Shown here: one piece after another, positions 1 to 7,158 of the stretch
Layout of the letters: every line of letters starts with the position of its first letter
Numbering within the stretch: position 1 is the first letter of the stretch
NCBI GenBank assembly: GCA_023473405.1
Contig: JAMCZD010000331.1
Location: 1 to 10,642, forward strand
Direction of reading: 5' to 3'
Length of the DNA: 10,642 nucleotides
Origin: Candidatus Omnitrophota bacterium
GTDB taxonomy: Bacteria; Verrucomicrobiota; Verrucomicrobiia; Limisphaerales; UBA1319
The notes under the pieces: model-generated
Told to the model about the DNA's origin: nothing
Databases searched by the model: none
The model's input: the letters and a program-made list of their open reading frames with translations, nothing else
Made by a program: the position numbers and the translations under genes

Positions 1-331
1 AGACGTCTCCTGAGACGCAGACCTGACGCTCCAGCTCGGCCCAATAAAAGACCAATGCCGCCCGAGGATTCTCCGCCAGCTCGCGCCCTTTTCGGCTTTC
101 ATGGTTGGTGTAGAAACTGAATCCGCGTTCATCCACGCTTTTGAGCAAGACCATCCGTGCCGATGGCCGTCCATCCTTGTCAGCCGTAGCCAGCGTCATG
201 GCGCTCGGTTCGGCGACATCGGCATCAGCGGCCTGCTGGAACCAGATTTGAAACTGCGAGATGGCATCGGGATGAAGATCACGCCGTCGCAGACCGAGCA
301 AGGTGTATTCTTTGCGTATATCAGTAATCAC
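1..331 (-). CDS. pdxH: Pyridoxamine 5'-phosphate oxidase, N-terminal part (runs off the window)
   Basis: FMN enzyme that oxidises pyridoxamine 5'-phosphate or pyridoxine 5'-phosphate to pyridoxal 5'-phosphate, the last step of vitamin B6 synthesis and salvage, in the cytosol. The minus strand from 331 down to the window edge gives 110 residues of typical PdxH sequence: TDIRKEYTLLGLRRRDL near the N-terminus, then AEPSAMTLATADKDGRPSAR, then MVLLKSVDERGFSFYTNHES, the KGRELAENPRAALVFYW stretch, and ELERQVCVSG at the edge. These include the conserved FMN-binding segments of the family (RxVLLK-like, FYTN-S-KG, ERQVR-like). The start is a GTG at 331-329, because an in-frame TGA lies directly upstream and no ATG is available. 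About half of a usual protein of ~210 residues is present; the C-terminus lies outside the window. No strong ribosome binding site is seen. It is unrelated in function to its neighbours. Assignment is secure from the motifs. Confidence 0.94.
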   Translation of the reverse strand, partial: MITDIRKEYTLLGLRRRDLHPDAISQFQIWFQQAADADVAEPSAMTLATADKDGRPSARMVLLKSVDERGFSFYTNHESRKGRELAENPRAALVFYWAELERQVCVSGDV

Positions 332-631
332 CGATATTCAACCTAGACCACCGCTTGGCCGTAGTAAAATGAAGGTGGGTATGCGAGAAATGAACAACCA
401 AAAGGCGCCGCTTGTGGGTGGCGTGCCTTGGCTTGAGCCAATGATCGCTGCCTTCACCCCGTGCCGGCCGCGATCCGTCACGCTTTTGGCCCTGTTCATC
501 CCAATTCGGTCACCTCACGTAACGCTCGACCGTCTATTCCGCATGTAGACACGCAACGGCGACTACCCAGGCCCCGGCCTCTGAAAATGGCGGGTTGGAT
601 TGATGAAAAAATGCCGCGTGAAAATTCGCAT
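332..631. other. Intergenic stretch without a convincing gene
   Basis: About 300 bases between the divergently oriented pdxH and the short gene at 632. Short plus-strand frames are open here (for example 369-548), but their translations have no recognisable motif and no clear ribosome binding site. Two small perfect palindromes are visible, at 428-441 (TTGGCT/AGCCAA) and at 569-580 (AGGCC/GGCCT). Neither is followed by a T-run. The pdxH promoter must lie in this stretch, but I cannot point to a convincing pair of boxes. Confidence 0.5.
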
Positions 632-1066
632 ATGAAGAGAATACTGAATGTGAGTTTGGCCCATTCCCAAAACTGGGGTTCGCCCGAATTCGCGCCGGGC
701 ATGCCGTTTCGATTGCCGGCTGCAAGGACGGACCAGGGCGACAATGGGACCACGCAATTTCAACAGATCAAGGCGCGGCTGCTTAAATCGGCATTGGACT
801 CGACGCGGGAGCCCGCTTTGTGCCGGCAATTGTGCCTGGCGACCAACGAAGCCGCGGCTCTGGCATGGACAACCCCCTGTCCGTTGCTCGTATTCCCTTG
901 CCTGTTTGAGGAGAAGGTGGCCGAGGCTTGGAATTATTTCTTGCGGCAGCGGCGAATATTGGCGGCCACCCAGCCTTCGGCGATGGCGCCACTTGCAAAA
1001 TCATGTGCCGATAATCAACCAGCGTATGGAAAAACATTCCCCGCTTTTATGCCAGCAAATGTCTGA
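632..1066 (+). CDS. Short hypothetical protein, probably a verrucomicrobial family of unknown function
   Basis: The frame is open from 461, but the protein-like part begins about the ATG at 632, giving 144 residues. The middle is the most gene-like part: a charged stretch FQQIKARLLKSALD (roughly residues 47-60), then ATNEAAALAWTTPCPLLVFP and LFEEKVAEAW (roughly 70-100), an amphipathic to hydrophobic region, then basic residues (LRQRRIL). From memory, very similar short proteins (a NEAAALAW-TPFPLLVFP-LFEEK pattern) are scattered in Verrucomicrobia with no known function; I could not search for this. There is no signal peptide, no catalytic motif and no strong ribosome binding site, and in-frame ATGs at 587 and 611 are equally possible starts. 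The last ~35 residues look unstructured and may be a degenerate tail. It stands alone between pdxH and a repeat-rich spacer. The overlapping frame at 744-1088 has no comparable motif. Confidence 0.5.
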   Translation: MKRILNVSLAHSQNWGSPEFAPGMPFRLPAARTDQGDNGTTQFQQIKARLLKSALDSTREPALCRQLCLATNEAAALAWTTPCPLLVFPCLFEEKVAEAWNYFLRQRRILAATQPSAMAPLAKSCADNQPAYGKTFPAFMPANV

Positions 1067-1082
1067 CCATCGACGCCACAGA

Positions 1083-1207
1083 AATTGAGAATTGATCATT
1101 GAAAATTTGTTATTAAAAGAATACCTGCGACCTGGCAGGGCCAGGTTTTAATAAGTGCGTAACCACTCCAATTCCGATTACCAATGACTAATTTACAATT
1201 CTCAATT
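1083..1207. repeat. AT-rich nested inverted-repeat element
   Basis: The ends are a perfect 12-base inverted repeat, AATTGAGAATTG at 1083-1094 and its complement at 1196-1207. A second pair lies inside (TCATTG at 1096-1101, CAATGA at 1182-1187), and at the centre a perfect 7-base stem ACCTGGC/GCCAGGT at 1130-1146 with a 3-base loop. The ~125 bases could thus fold almost end to end. There is no open frame and no obvious target duplication at the edges. The layout fits a small non-autonomous mobile or dispersed intergenic repeat. Elements with AATTGAGAATTG-like ends are, from memory, common between genes in several environmental phyla. Copy number in the genome would decide. Confidence 0.55.
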
Positions 1208-1220
1208 AAGGGTCCCGTTA

Positions 1221-1478
1221 AGTACCAAAGGTGCGGCCCCATCCCAGCCTGGGGCAGCGCCCCAGGAGCGATGGCCAAAACAATCCAAGGGCTGAAAATC
1301 CGTCCCATCCATGCGCTGGATATGACGTGGACAGTGCTCAATAATTGCGGCATGGCGTTCGGGTGCAGAACCTCGTGACAATTGCCAGGATGGAACGGGC
1401 CGTTGGCCCTTGGATCTGTTTTTGGCCGGTAACCTGGGGCGTTGCCCCAGGCTGGGATGGCAATGCGCCGTTGGCACT
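1221..1478. repeat. Large inverted repeat with two GC-rich palindromes
   Basis: Arm 1 (1221-1310) and arm 2 (1388-1478) are imperfect inverted copies of each other, about 75 percent identical by eye over ~90 bases, separated by a ~77-base spacer. Each arm carries its own perfect hairpin: CCTGGGGC-AGC-GCCCCAGG at 1248-1266 and CCTGGGGC-GTT-GCCCCAGG at 1433-1451. The loops differ while the 8-base stems are identical. Other shared blocks are CCATCCCAGCCTGGGGC, GGCCAAAA and ATCCAAGGGC. The reading frames across it (for example 1202-1588 on the minus strand) are low-complexity by-products of the repeat. It resembles a paired REP-like (BIME-type) intergenic repeat. From memory, the same palindrome is frequent in Pedosphaera-like genomes. 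Confidence 0.7.
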
Positions 1479-1547
1479 ACTCCCAGTCGCCGATCATCCC
1501 GTCGAGACCTTCGGGAATAAAGTGGCAAATCCAAATGCTCACCAGCA

Positions 1548-1578
1548 AAACGGCCGGGGATATTCTCCCCGGCCGTTT
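1548..1578 (-). terminator. Intrinsic terminator of the large exported-protein gene
   Basis: A perfect 13-base stem (AAACGGCCGGGGA at 1548-1560, complement at 1566-1578) with a 5-base loop lies 45 bases beyond the stop codon of the minus-strand gene that ends at 1623. Read on the minus strand, the GC-rich stem ends in TTTTGC, so it has the stem plus short U-tract of a rho-independent terminator. It separates the transcription unit from the repeat-rich spacer. Confidence 0.85.
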
Positions 1579-1622
1579 GGGTTGGCAAGGTCTCCGCCCA
1601 ACAACGATCGCAGCGGGACCGT

Positions 1623-4600
1623 TTATTGTCTCAATCGATAGAACTTGGCTGTTCCCGATGGGGTGAACGTGTAAGGACTGGTTTGACCGTTCATATCGCT
1701 CCATGGACCGGCCAGGCTGTCCGCGGACTGCAGGGTGCCCGCCGCCGTCCAGCTTATGACCAATTGCTGGCCGGATTGGGCAATGCTAACCCGGATAGGC
1801 TCAGGTCCCGCAGCCACGAGGTATTTTTGCACCAGGTAATTCTCGATGGTAACACGGTCGGTATCGCTCAGCGCCCCCTTATAAACGATCACTTCGGCGA
1901 TATCGCCTTGCAGGTTCCGGGCCTGCTCGCCCAATCCAGCCACATAATAGCCGGCTCCAGGGGGTAGGAGATTCTGGGAGGCGCGCGAAAAGGCGGACTC
2001 AGTGGTTCCATCGCTGTCATATAAGTCGATCCGGGTCATGTCGTCGCTGAGCCGCATCGTCCAGATGCGATGAGTGTTGGGAGGGATGCTGAATCCGGTT
2101 CCATAGTCATTGGCCCAGGCCGCAAAGGACATCTCGTTGTCCCCGCCGCCAAAACCGCTGCGGATGTAATTAAAGCGATTGGCGCTGGCCTGTCCCGGGA
2201 CACCTATGCCGAGTGCGACTTGCTCCTGGCGCGGCTCGGTATTGGCCATCAGGTAAACCAGGAACGAAGTAAATCCAGCCGGGATATCCACCTGGCCGCT
2301 TCCCTGGAGATAATCACCGTCCACGGCTGTCTGGACGCCATCGAACCGGAGGGCGGGTTTGCCGGTTGCGGGGAAGGCTCCTGGCACGAGCAGGGGTTGC
2401 TTGGCCGGGTCGGCCTGGAGGGCGTTGTTGTGGTTTGTAGATTGATCATTCCACTGGCTAACCATGCTGTCCGCGCCAGCGGTGACACCGGTGTCGGCTT
2501 TGAGCCACAACTGTAAACTGCCCGAGCTAACCGCATCCGCGCCGGCGATGACGGCAATGGGAATCTGCGAATCAGCAGCGATGGAATTGCCCACGAGGTC
2601 CTGCACCCCGTTAACCGTCAACGTATAGGTGGTCGTTCCGGACGGGATGGGCGAGGTGGTAAGGACGACAATGTTCGAGCTGATGGCCACCGCCTGGCTG
2701 ACGCTGATGCCGTTATTGATGGCGTAATTGCCCTTCGCGGTGGCGGTCGAGGCGGAAACCGCGGTCGAGAACGCCACAGTCACTTTCGTGCTGCCGGCGA
2801 CGGTCTGGGCGGCAACCAGGGTTGGCCCCGTCGTGATCACTTCCACGGTCAGGACAGCGGTGCTGCTGGTGGCGCTGCCCAGTGCATTAGTGGCCTGCAC
2901 GCTGAATTGGGCGCCCTCATCATTCCGGGTGACGCTCGGGATCGTATAGTTCTTATTGGTTGCGCCCTCGATCGCCACGCCGTTCCTCAACCATTGGTAA
3001 CTCATGGGAGGCTCGCCATCGGCGAAGGCGCTGAAAGTCACCGGCTGGAGTTCGGCTACGTGCTGGCTTTGGGGTTGGAGCTTGAAGACCGGCGGGCCTG
3101 AGCCGCGGACCTGGATTTGCAGACCGCTGATGTAGGTGTAGCTGCCCGAAGGCGCCTCTAAATGAATGGTGAAATTGGCCAGCTTCAGATTGGAAAAGAC
3201 ATAGTAATGGCCTGCCGAGCCATTCCCATCCGATTCCACATAGGTCCCGTCGAACCCGATGACATTCGAGTCGGCAACCTCGGCTGGACCGGCGACGGTC
3301 GCGCCCGAGTCATCCAATATGGTATACGTGTGCGGCCAGGCACCGGTGCCGGAGCGCCAATAGATATAAAGGTCGTAGCCCGGCCCGGTGTAGGTCGCGG
3401 TCAACCCGCTGACGGTGACGTCGATGGTGTTGCCGCCCGAGCAGTAGATATGGCCGCGCATCATCTCCTGGTCGCCCGGTTCGATGGCGGTATTGGCAAC
3501 CTGGAAAAGCTGCAACGCGGTGGACACGATGTCCAGATTTGCCGGGGTCGCGGCACCTGTCGAGTCAATCAGGCCGGCCACGTTGAGATTGGCGCCCGGG
3601 ACATTATTCCAGTTGACCGTGGGATTAACCCCAGCCGAGTCGTCCGGGAACATGACGCCGTTCAAGCCGCCGGCGTCATCAGCGCGAAAGTTGATGGCAA
3701 TGGTCAGCGGCGATCCCACCAATAATCGGGCTACCAGGAAACCGAACTCGTTGGTTTGCGTTACCGGGGGAGTGGCATTGTCACTGAACACAACCCTGAC
3801 CACGTTCGAGGACCCTGGAATCAGGCCGTCGGGCGGAGTGTAGCTGACGGTAGTCGCGGTTGACCCCGCCGGTTTCGTGATGACCGGAGTGACGGTCAGG
3901 CCGTTTAGGAGGAGCTGAATCGAGTTGGTGACTACTTGCGCCACGTAGTCCTGCAGAACAACGCTGATAACCGCGTTCGTTTGGGCGCCTCTGGGCGCGG
4001 GAGCGGTCGAACTCACGTACGGGTGAGGCAATGGAGTCACGATGGTCAAACCGCTGATGGCCGCAAACGCCAAATTCGTCGTGCCCAGCGTGCCGCTGAC
4101 TTTCCCACCACTCACTGGGGCATGAGAGAAGTAGACCGTGTTGGCACTGGTGAATATTCCGCCGCCAGCAAATGGACTCGGATCGCGACCCTCGACGCTG
4201 ACCGGTTGTGACGCCGACTCGGGCCCCACGTAAAAATAAAGGTCCACGCCCGGACTGGTCAGCCCGGTTATCGAAAACGCCGCCGACCCGCTTTGTTGGC
4301 CAAATCGGCTGACGAAAATGGCGTCATTAAACAGGGCGCCCGCGGTGGTGGGGTCCGTTGCCGCCCCCGTGTTGCGGCCGCCCACCGTGGCAATCGAGAA
4401 ACCGACCGTGGTCGTGTCGCCCAGCGAGTTCAACAGGTCATTGCCGTTTACGGTAAGAGCGTCATTGTTGCTTCCGTCCGGCAGGGTCGAGTCAGCGCTC
4501 AACCCGTTGAAAACGGTGCCGCCTCCAGCCGCCCCTTGACCGACATACGTGATAGCCGGTGTGTCGTTGACCCTGAATCCATCAAAGTCAATGTTGACCG

Positions 4601-5594
4601 TTCCGGCAGCGGTGGCCTCGCTGACGACCACAAAGCTGAACTCATTGGTCTGCGTAAACGGCGGTGTGCCAGTGTCACTAAAAACTATCATGACGGTGTT
4701 CGCGGACCTTTGGGGCAGAATTGTGGGAGGCGTATAAGTGACGGTGGTCACATCGCTTCCCGCCGGCTTCGAGATGGTTGGCGTAACGGCCGCGCCATTC
4801 AAGAATAGCTGAATGGTATTCGTCGCCACCTGGGTCACGTAATCCTCGAGCTCGACCTGGATCGCCGCGTCCTGGCGGACCGAGCCGCCGGTGGGGGCGA
4901 CGGACTTGACGAACGGATGCGGCTCGGGCGTTGCCACCGTAAATCCGCTTACGACCGTGCCGCTGCCAAAGGTGCCGCTCACCTGCCCGTCAGTGACGGG
5001 GACCTGTTTGAAATACCGGGTATTGCCGGAGTTGAAAATTCCCACGTCGGTGAAGGTGGCTGGAGCCGCGCCGGGGATCGTGATCGGCCCAACGACGGCT
5101 CCGTAGAAATAGAGGTCAACGAAAGTAAGCGATCCGAGGCCGCTGATGGTAAAAGCGGCTGTGGCATCGGCCGGATGCGGCGCGTAACCCACGAAAATGT
5201 AATCGGCGAACAAGGCCCCGGAATCGGCCGCATTCGGGATAGCGGTGGCGCCGCCATCGCCGCCGACCGGGCTGGCGGTGAAGCTGATCGCGGTTGGATT
5301 GCCGTCTGAATCAAGCAAATTCTCGGCTATGATGGTGAGGTAGAAATCGCCATCCTGCCAATTTGTGCCGGCGCCACCGGGGAGCCTCGAGTCGACTAGG
5401 ACACCATTAAAATTGGTGCCGCCACCCGCCGGGCCTTGGCCGACATAGGTTGGATTCAACGGGTCTGGTTCCGGACCGGGGAAGTTACTCACCCCATTTA
5501 AGTCCACGTTTACGATTGTGCCGCCAGCCGCCATCGGCAAGGCGAGCAGAACCGCCGCGGCGAGTTTGCAGAGACGTTTTTGATATGGGAACAT
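1623..5594 (-). CDS. Large exported modular protein with tandem repeats, Ig-like and LamG-type domains
   Basis: Predicted 1323-residue exported, probably cell-surface or extracellular protein of unknown target. Residues 1-25 form a signal peptide (MFPYQKRLCK, then a hydrophobic LAAAVLLALPMAAGG). Two tandem units of ~295 residues follow, at about 26-325 and 331-622. Each opens with TxVNxDxxG, TYVGQGxAGGGTxFNG and a DLYFY motif. Each then continues into a second domain starting HPxVxS.AP and carrying LEDYV/LQDYV, TNxIQLxLNG, KPAGS, TTVxYTPP and TQTNEFxF. A third, divergent unit (about 630-830) opens with AINFRADD. Next come an immunoglobulin-like domain (about 836-918: PVTFSAFADG, MSYQWLRNG, GAQFSVQATN), an SbsA/Big_5-type Ig-like domain (about 923-1015: ValTFS-like AFSTAVS, YTLTVNGVQDLVGN), a concanavalin-like LamG-type domain (about 1025-1260: LQLWLKAD, WNDQS, GDIAEVIVY), and a short C-terminal domain (about 1266-1323) ending FYRLRQ, a kind of ending I remember from many verrucomicrobial secreted proteins. 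No catalytic motif is seen, so binding or structure is more likely than catalysis. No Shine-Dalgarno is visible, but the ATG at 5594 directly precedes the signal peptide. Confidence 0.9.
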   Translation of the reverse strand: MFPYQKRLCKLAAAVLLALPMAAGGTIVNVDLNGVSNFPGPEPDPLNPTYVGQGPAGGGTNFNGVLVDSRLPGGAGTNWQDGDFYLTIIAENLLDSDGNPTAISFTASPVGGDGGATAIPNAADSGALFADYIFVGYAPHPADATAAFTISGLGSLTFVDLYFYGAVVGPITIPGAAPATFTDVGIFNSGNTRYFKQVPVTDGQVSGTFGSGTVVSGFTVATPEPHPFVKSVAPTGGSVRQDAAIQVELEDYVTQVATNTIQLFLNGAAVTPTISKPAGSDVTTVTYTPPTILPQRSANTVMIVFSDTGTPPFTQTNEFSFVVVSEATAAGTVNIDFDGFRVNDTPAITYVGQGAAGGGTVFNGLSADSTLPDGSNNDALTVNGNDLLNSLGDTTTVGFSIATVGGRNTGAATDPTTAGALFNDAIFVSRFGQQSGSAAFSITGLTSPGVDLYFYVGPESASQPVSVEGRDPSPFAGGGIFTSANTVYFSHAPVSGGKVSGTLGTTNLAFAAISGLTIVTPLPHPYVSSTAPAPRGAQTNAVISVVLQDYVAQVVTNSIQLLLNGLTVTPVITKPAGSTATTVSYTPPDGLIPGSSNVVRVVFSDNATPPVTQTNEFGFLVARLLVGSPLTIAINFRADDAGGLNGVMFPDDSAGVNPTVNWNNVPGANLNVAGLIDSTGAATPANLDIVSTALQLFQVANTAIEPGDQEMMRGHIYCSGGNTIDVTVSGLTATYTGPGYDLYIYWRSGTGAWPHTYTILDDSGATVAGPAEVADSNVIGFDGTYVESDGNGSAGHYYVFSNLKLANFTIHLEAPSGSYTYISGLQIQVRGSGPPVFKLQPQSQHVAELQPVTFSAFADGEPPMSYQWLRNGVAIEGATNKNYTIPSVTRNDEGAQFSVQATNALGSATSSTAVLTVEVITTGPTLVAAQTVAGSTKVTVAFSTAVSASTATAKGNYAINNGISVSQAVAISSNIVVLTTSPIPSGTTTYTLTVNGVQDLVGNSIAADSQIPIAVIAGADAVSSGSLQLWLKADTGVTAGADSMVSQWNDQSTNHNNALQADPAKQPLLVPGAFPATGKPALRFDGVQTAVDGDYLQGSGQVDIPAGFTSFLVYLMANTEPRQEQVALGIGVPGQASANRFNYIRSGFGGGDNEMSFAAWANDYGTGFSIPPNTHRIWTMRLSDDMTRIDLYDSDGTTESAFSRASQNLLPPGAGYYVAGLGEQARNLQGDIAEVIVYKGALSDTDRVTIENYLVQKYLVAAGPEPIRVSIAQSGQQLVISWTAAGTLQSADSLAGPWSDMNGQTSPYTFTPSGTAKFYRLRQ
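3729..5519 (-). repeat. Two tandem in-gene repeats of about 0.9 kb
   Basis: These are the coding repeats within the large exported protein: unit 1 about 5519-4620, unit 2 about 4604-3729 (minus strand). Protein identity looks moderate, with blocks such as YVGQG, AGGGT, VDLYFY, TNEF and KPAGS conserved and the linkers divergent. This suggests an old internal duplication of a two-domain cassette, not a recent copying event. Confidence 0.8.
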
Positions 5595-5700
5595 AAGTTT
5601 TTGGGTTTAGGTTGGTTGATATTGCTCCGTTTCGACTTCGTCATTGCATGGAAAAGGCTGATTCAAGAATAGATACTAGCCAAAAACGCCAATGGACTGC

Positions 5701-5731
5701 TTCCGTTTTTAGGCCAAAGTCATGCTGTTTT
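5701..5731 (-). promoter_or_regulatory. Shared 31-base upstream element, copy 2 (before the large exported-protein gene)
   Basis: Read on the minus strand this is AAAACAGCA, four variable bases, TTTGGCCTAAAAACGG, AA. It matches 25 of 31 bases of the copy at 7094-7124. It ends 107 bases before the ATG of the large exported-protein gene. The core TTTGGNCTAAA is close to palindromic, which suggests a regulator site or part of a promoter region. No function is known to me. Confidence 0.6.
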
Positions 5732-5763
5732 TTCGCTTGGGCGGCGCGTCGTCCAGCCCCGCA

Positions 5764-6540
5764 TTACCAGGCGCCGCGGTGATCGCCGCCGCCGGAAAAG
5801 GTCATGAAGTTTTGATACATGTTTTGCATCTTTTTCCAGGAAACCGAGCCGTCCAGATAGCCAACGTTTCCGCCCTCGGCGCCCAGTTGTTTCGAGGTTT
5901 CGCCATTGGAAGGATTGATATAGAATTGCCCGTTTCTCTTATACGCGCCGGCCCTGGTGTGGGGAGCGGCCACCCACCAACTGGCCCAACTGTTCATGTC
6001 CGAAAACAGAACCAACTGGGTGGTGTAGATATTTGTGCGGTTGTTATTATCCGGTATGTCGGTGGTTTTCATGGGAGGTTTCCAATGCGCGTCGGCGGGC
6101 ATGACGCGTCCCCCATGATAGTGGTAGCCGATGTAATACCCGGTGCCGGTCTGATAGCGTCCGTTGGGATCGTCGGTGATTCCGGGGAAATGGGCCGGGT
6201 AGATATTCGGGCAGTCAAACACCTTGTCACCGAACATATTGCTCAGGGTGGTGTACATTGAAATTGAGATGCTCAACAGGAAGGAAGCGCCGCCTTCGCG
6301 CATCCCATTAAACAATTTATCTTCGTTATCGATGGCGTATACCTGGGAGCCAATCGCCAATTGGCGGAGATTGCTCACGCAGTTGGCGCGGTGGGCCCTT
6401 TCCTTGGCGGTGGCCAGGACCGGCAGGAGCAAGCTGGCCAGGATGCCAATAATGGCAATCACCACCAGTAACTCGATCAGGGTAAAGCCAAATGAACGGC
6501 CAATAAGACGGGGACGGTTGGGGCATGAATATTTCTTCAT
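5764..6540 (-). CDS. Pseudopilin-like protein with prepilin N-terminal cleavage/methylation signal
   Basis: A 258-residue protein of the type IV pilin/type II secretion pseudopilin class. Such proteins are processed by prepilin peptidase and assembled in the inner membrane or periplasm. Residues 1-18 are the basic leader (MKKYSCPNRPRLIGRSFG); the peptidase should cut after Gly18, giving mature FTLIE with the required Glu at +5. The hydrophobic helix ELLVVIAIIGILASLLLPVL (residues 23-42) follows, then AKERAHRANCVSNLRQL, the standard post-helix stretch of this family. The C-terminus carries GGNVGYLDGSVSWK (223-236), the DG signature of the H-X9-DG/DUF1559 proteins that are multiplied in Verrucomicrobia and Planctomycetes. 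The ATG at 6540 is preferred because it gives a normal leader; an upstream in-frame TTG at 6579 would add 13 residues. The lipoprotein gene ends 68 bases upstream, so both are probably one transcript. Exact cargo or role is unknown. Confidence 0.9.
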   Translation of the reverse strand: MKKYSCPNRPRLIGRSFGFTLIELLVVIAIIGILASLLLPVLATAKERAHRANCVSNLRQLAIGSQVYAIDNEDKLFNGMREGGASFLLSISISMYTTLSNMFGDKVFDCPNIYPAHFPGITDDPNGRYQTGTGYYIGYHYHGGRVMPADAHWKPPMKTTDIPDNNNRTNIYTTQLVLFSDMNSWASWWVAAPHTRAGAYKRNGQFYINPSNGETSKQLGAEGGNVGYLDGSVSWKKMQNMYQNFMTFSGGGDHRGAW

Positions 6541-6608
6541 ATAGGCATGTATCTGATTCGGGGTTTGAAATGCCGCCAAAGGTTTCAGGTGCGAAGTCTA
6601 GGACCAAC

Positions 6609-6977
6609 TCATTGGTTGACCAAGATCACTTCATACATCATCGGACCGCGATAGATGGCGAATCTCTTTCCCGGAGGCGGTTTGGGGAGGCTGGAGACGA
6701 AGCCGCTTGTGACCATTTCATTCAAGTCCTTTGGAAATCCCTTTTTCCAAATGACGTATTCGCGCAAGGTCGCCGTCATTGCCTGTAAATCGATTTTGCC
6801 ATCCACCACGTAATTCCGCGGGGTCGCCTTGCCAGCCTGAGCCGCCGCCATTGCGTCGTCTTTCGCCACCTCTTTTTTGCCGCACCCGGTTACAGTGAGC
6901 CCGATACACAGGGCCGCCATCAGGCAGGCCCCAAAGCCGATCCGCGGCCGGATCAATACCAAACGCTTTTTTATCAT
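6609..6977 (-). CDS. Small predicted lipoprotein upstream of the pseudopilin gene
   Basis: A 122-residue predicted lipoprotein. The N-terminus is basic (MIKKRLVLIRPR), then hydrophobic (GFGACLMAALCIGLTV), ending in a lipobox VTGC with Cys32 as the modified residue. The mature part has a short Lys/Ala-rich linker and a compact domain: YVVDGKIDLQAMTATLREYV, GFPKDLNEMVTSGFVSSLP, KPPPGKRFAIYRG and a final YEVILVNQ. The pattern 'LP-PPPGK-akYdp-...-V.lv' is, from memory, shared by small proteins encoded beside pseudopilin genes in Verrucomicrobia; I know no tested function. The ATG at 6977 is the only start compatible with the full signal peptide. It is the first gene of a likely two-gene unit with the pseudopilin, and the shared 31-base element lies 117 bases upstream of its start. 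Confidence 0.82.
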   Translation of the reverse strand: MIKKRLVLIRPRIGFGACLMAALCIGLTVTGCGKKEVAKDDAMAAAQAGKATPRNYVVDGKIDLQAMTATLREYVIWKKGFPKDLNEMVTSGFVSSLPKPPPGKRFAIYRGPMMYEVILVNQ

Positions 6978-7093
6978 AAAGACACCAGGTAGGTTTTGTT
7001 GAAACTGTCCTCTGACATTTGAATGCCGGGTTGCATTTCTTAACTTCTTCTTGGACTGATGGTTTCAGTTTATGAAGGGCCATTGATGGCGTC

Positions 7094-7124
7094 TCCCGTT
7101 TTTAGTCCAAACATTTGCTGTTTT
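7094..7124 (-). promoter_or_regulatory. Shared 31-base upstream element, copy 1 (before the lipoprotein-pseudopilin unit)
   Basis: Read on the minus strand this is AAAACAGCA, four variable bases, TTTGGACTAAAAACGG, GA. The match to the copy at 5701-5731 is 25 of 31 bases, and the six differences lie mostly in the four-base spacer. It sits 117 bases before the lipoprotein ATG. No third copy was found elsewhere in the window, so it marks only these two transcription units. Confidence 0.6.
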
Positions 7125-7158
7125 AGCTAGAGCCGGTAATCAAAAGCCGGATTCTCTC

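Noticed and set aside
303..548. Short plus-strand frame next to pdxH
   Set aside because: It overlaps the pdxH start, has no ribosome binding site and no recognisable motif.
1083..1478. CRISPR array
   Set aside because: The repeats are inverted, not direct, unevenly spaced, only paired, and no cas gene is present.
1202..1588. 128-residue minus-strand frame and overlapping plus-strand frames
   Set aside because: The open frames come from the GC-rich palindromic repeat arms and run across the terminator hairpin; there is no sign of a real protein.
3162..3725. 187-residue plus-strand frame, and others inside 2070-5309
   Set aside because: They are antisense to the 1323-residue exported protein, whose frame shows a signal peptide and ordered domains.
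5595..5763. Sigma-54 promoter
   Set aside because: The shared upstream element does not contain the TGGCAC-N5-TTGC pattern required for a -24/-12 promoter.
6541..6579. N-terminal extension of the pseudopilin from a TTG codon
   Set aside because: The ATG at 6540 already gives a normal basic leader before the G/FTLIE cleavage site; the extension adds no expected signal.
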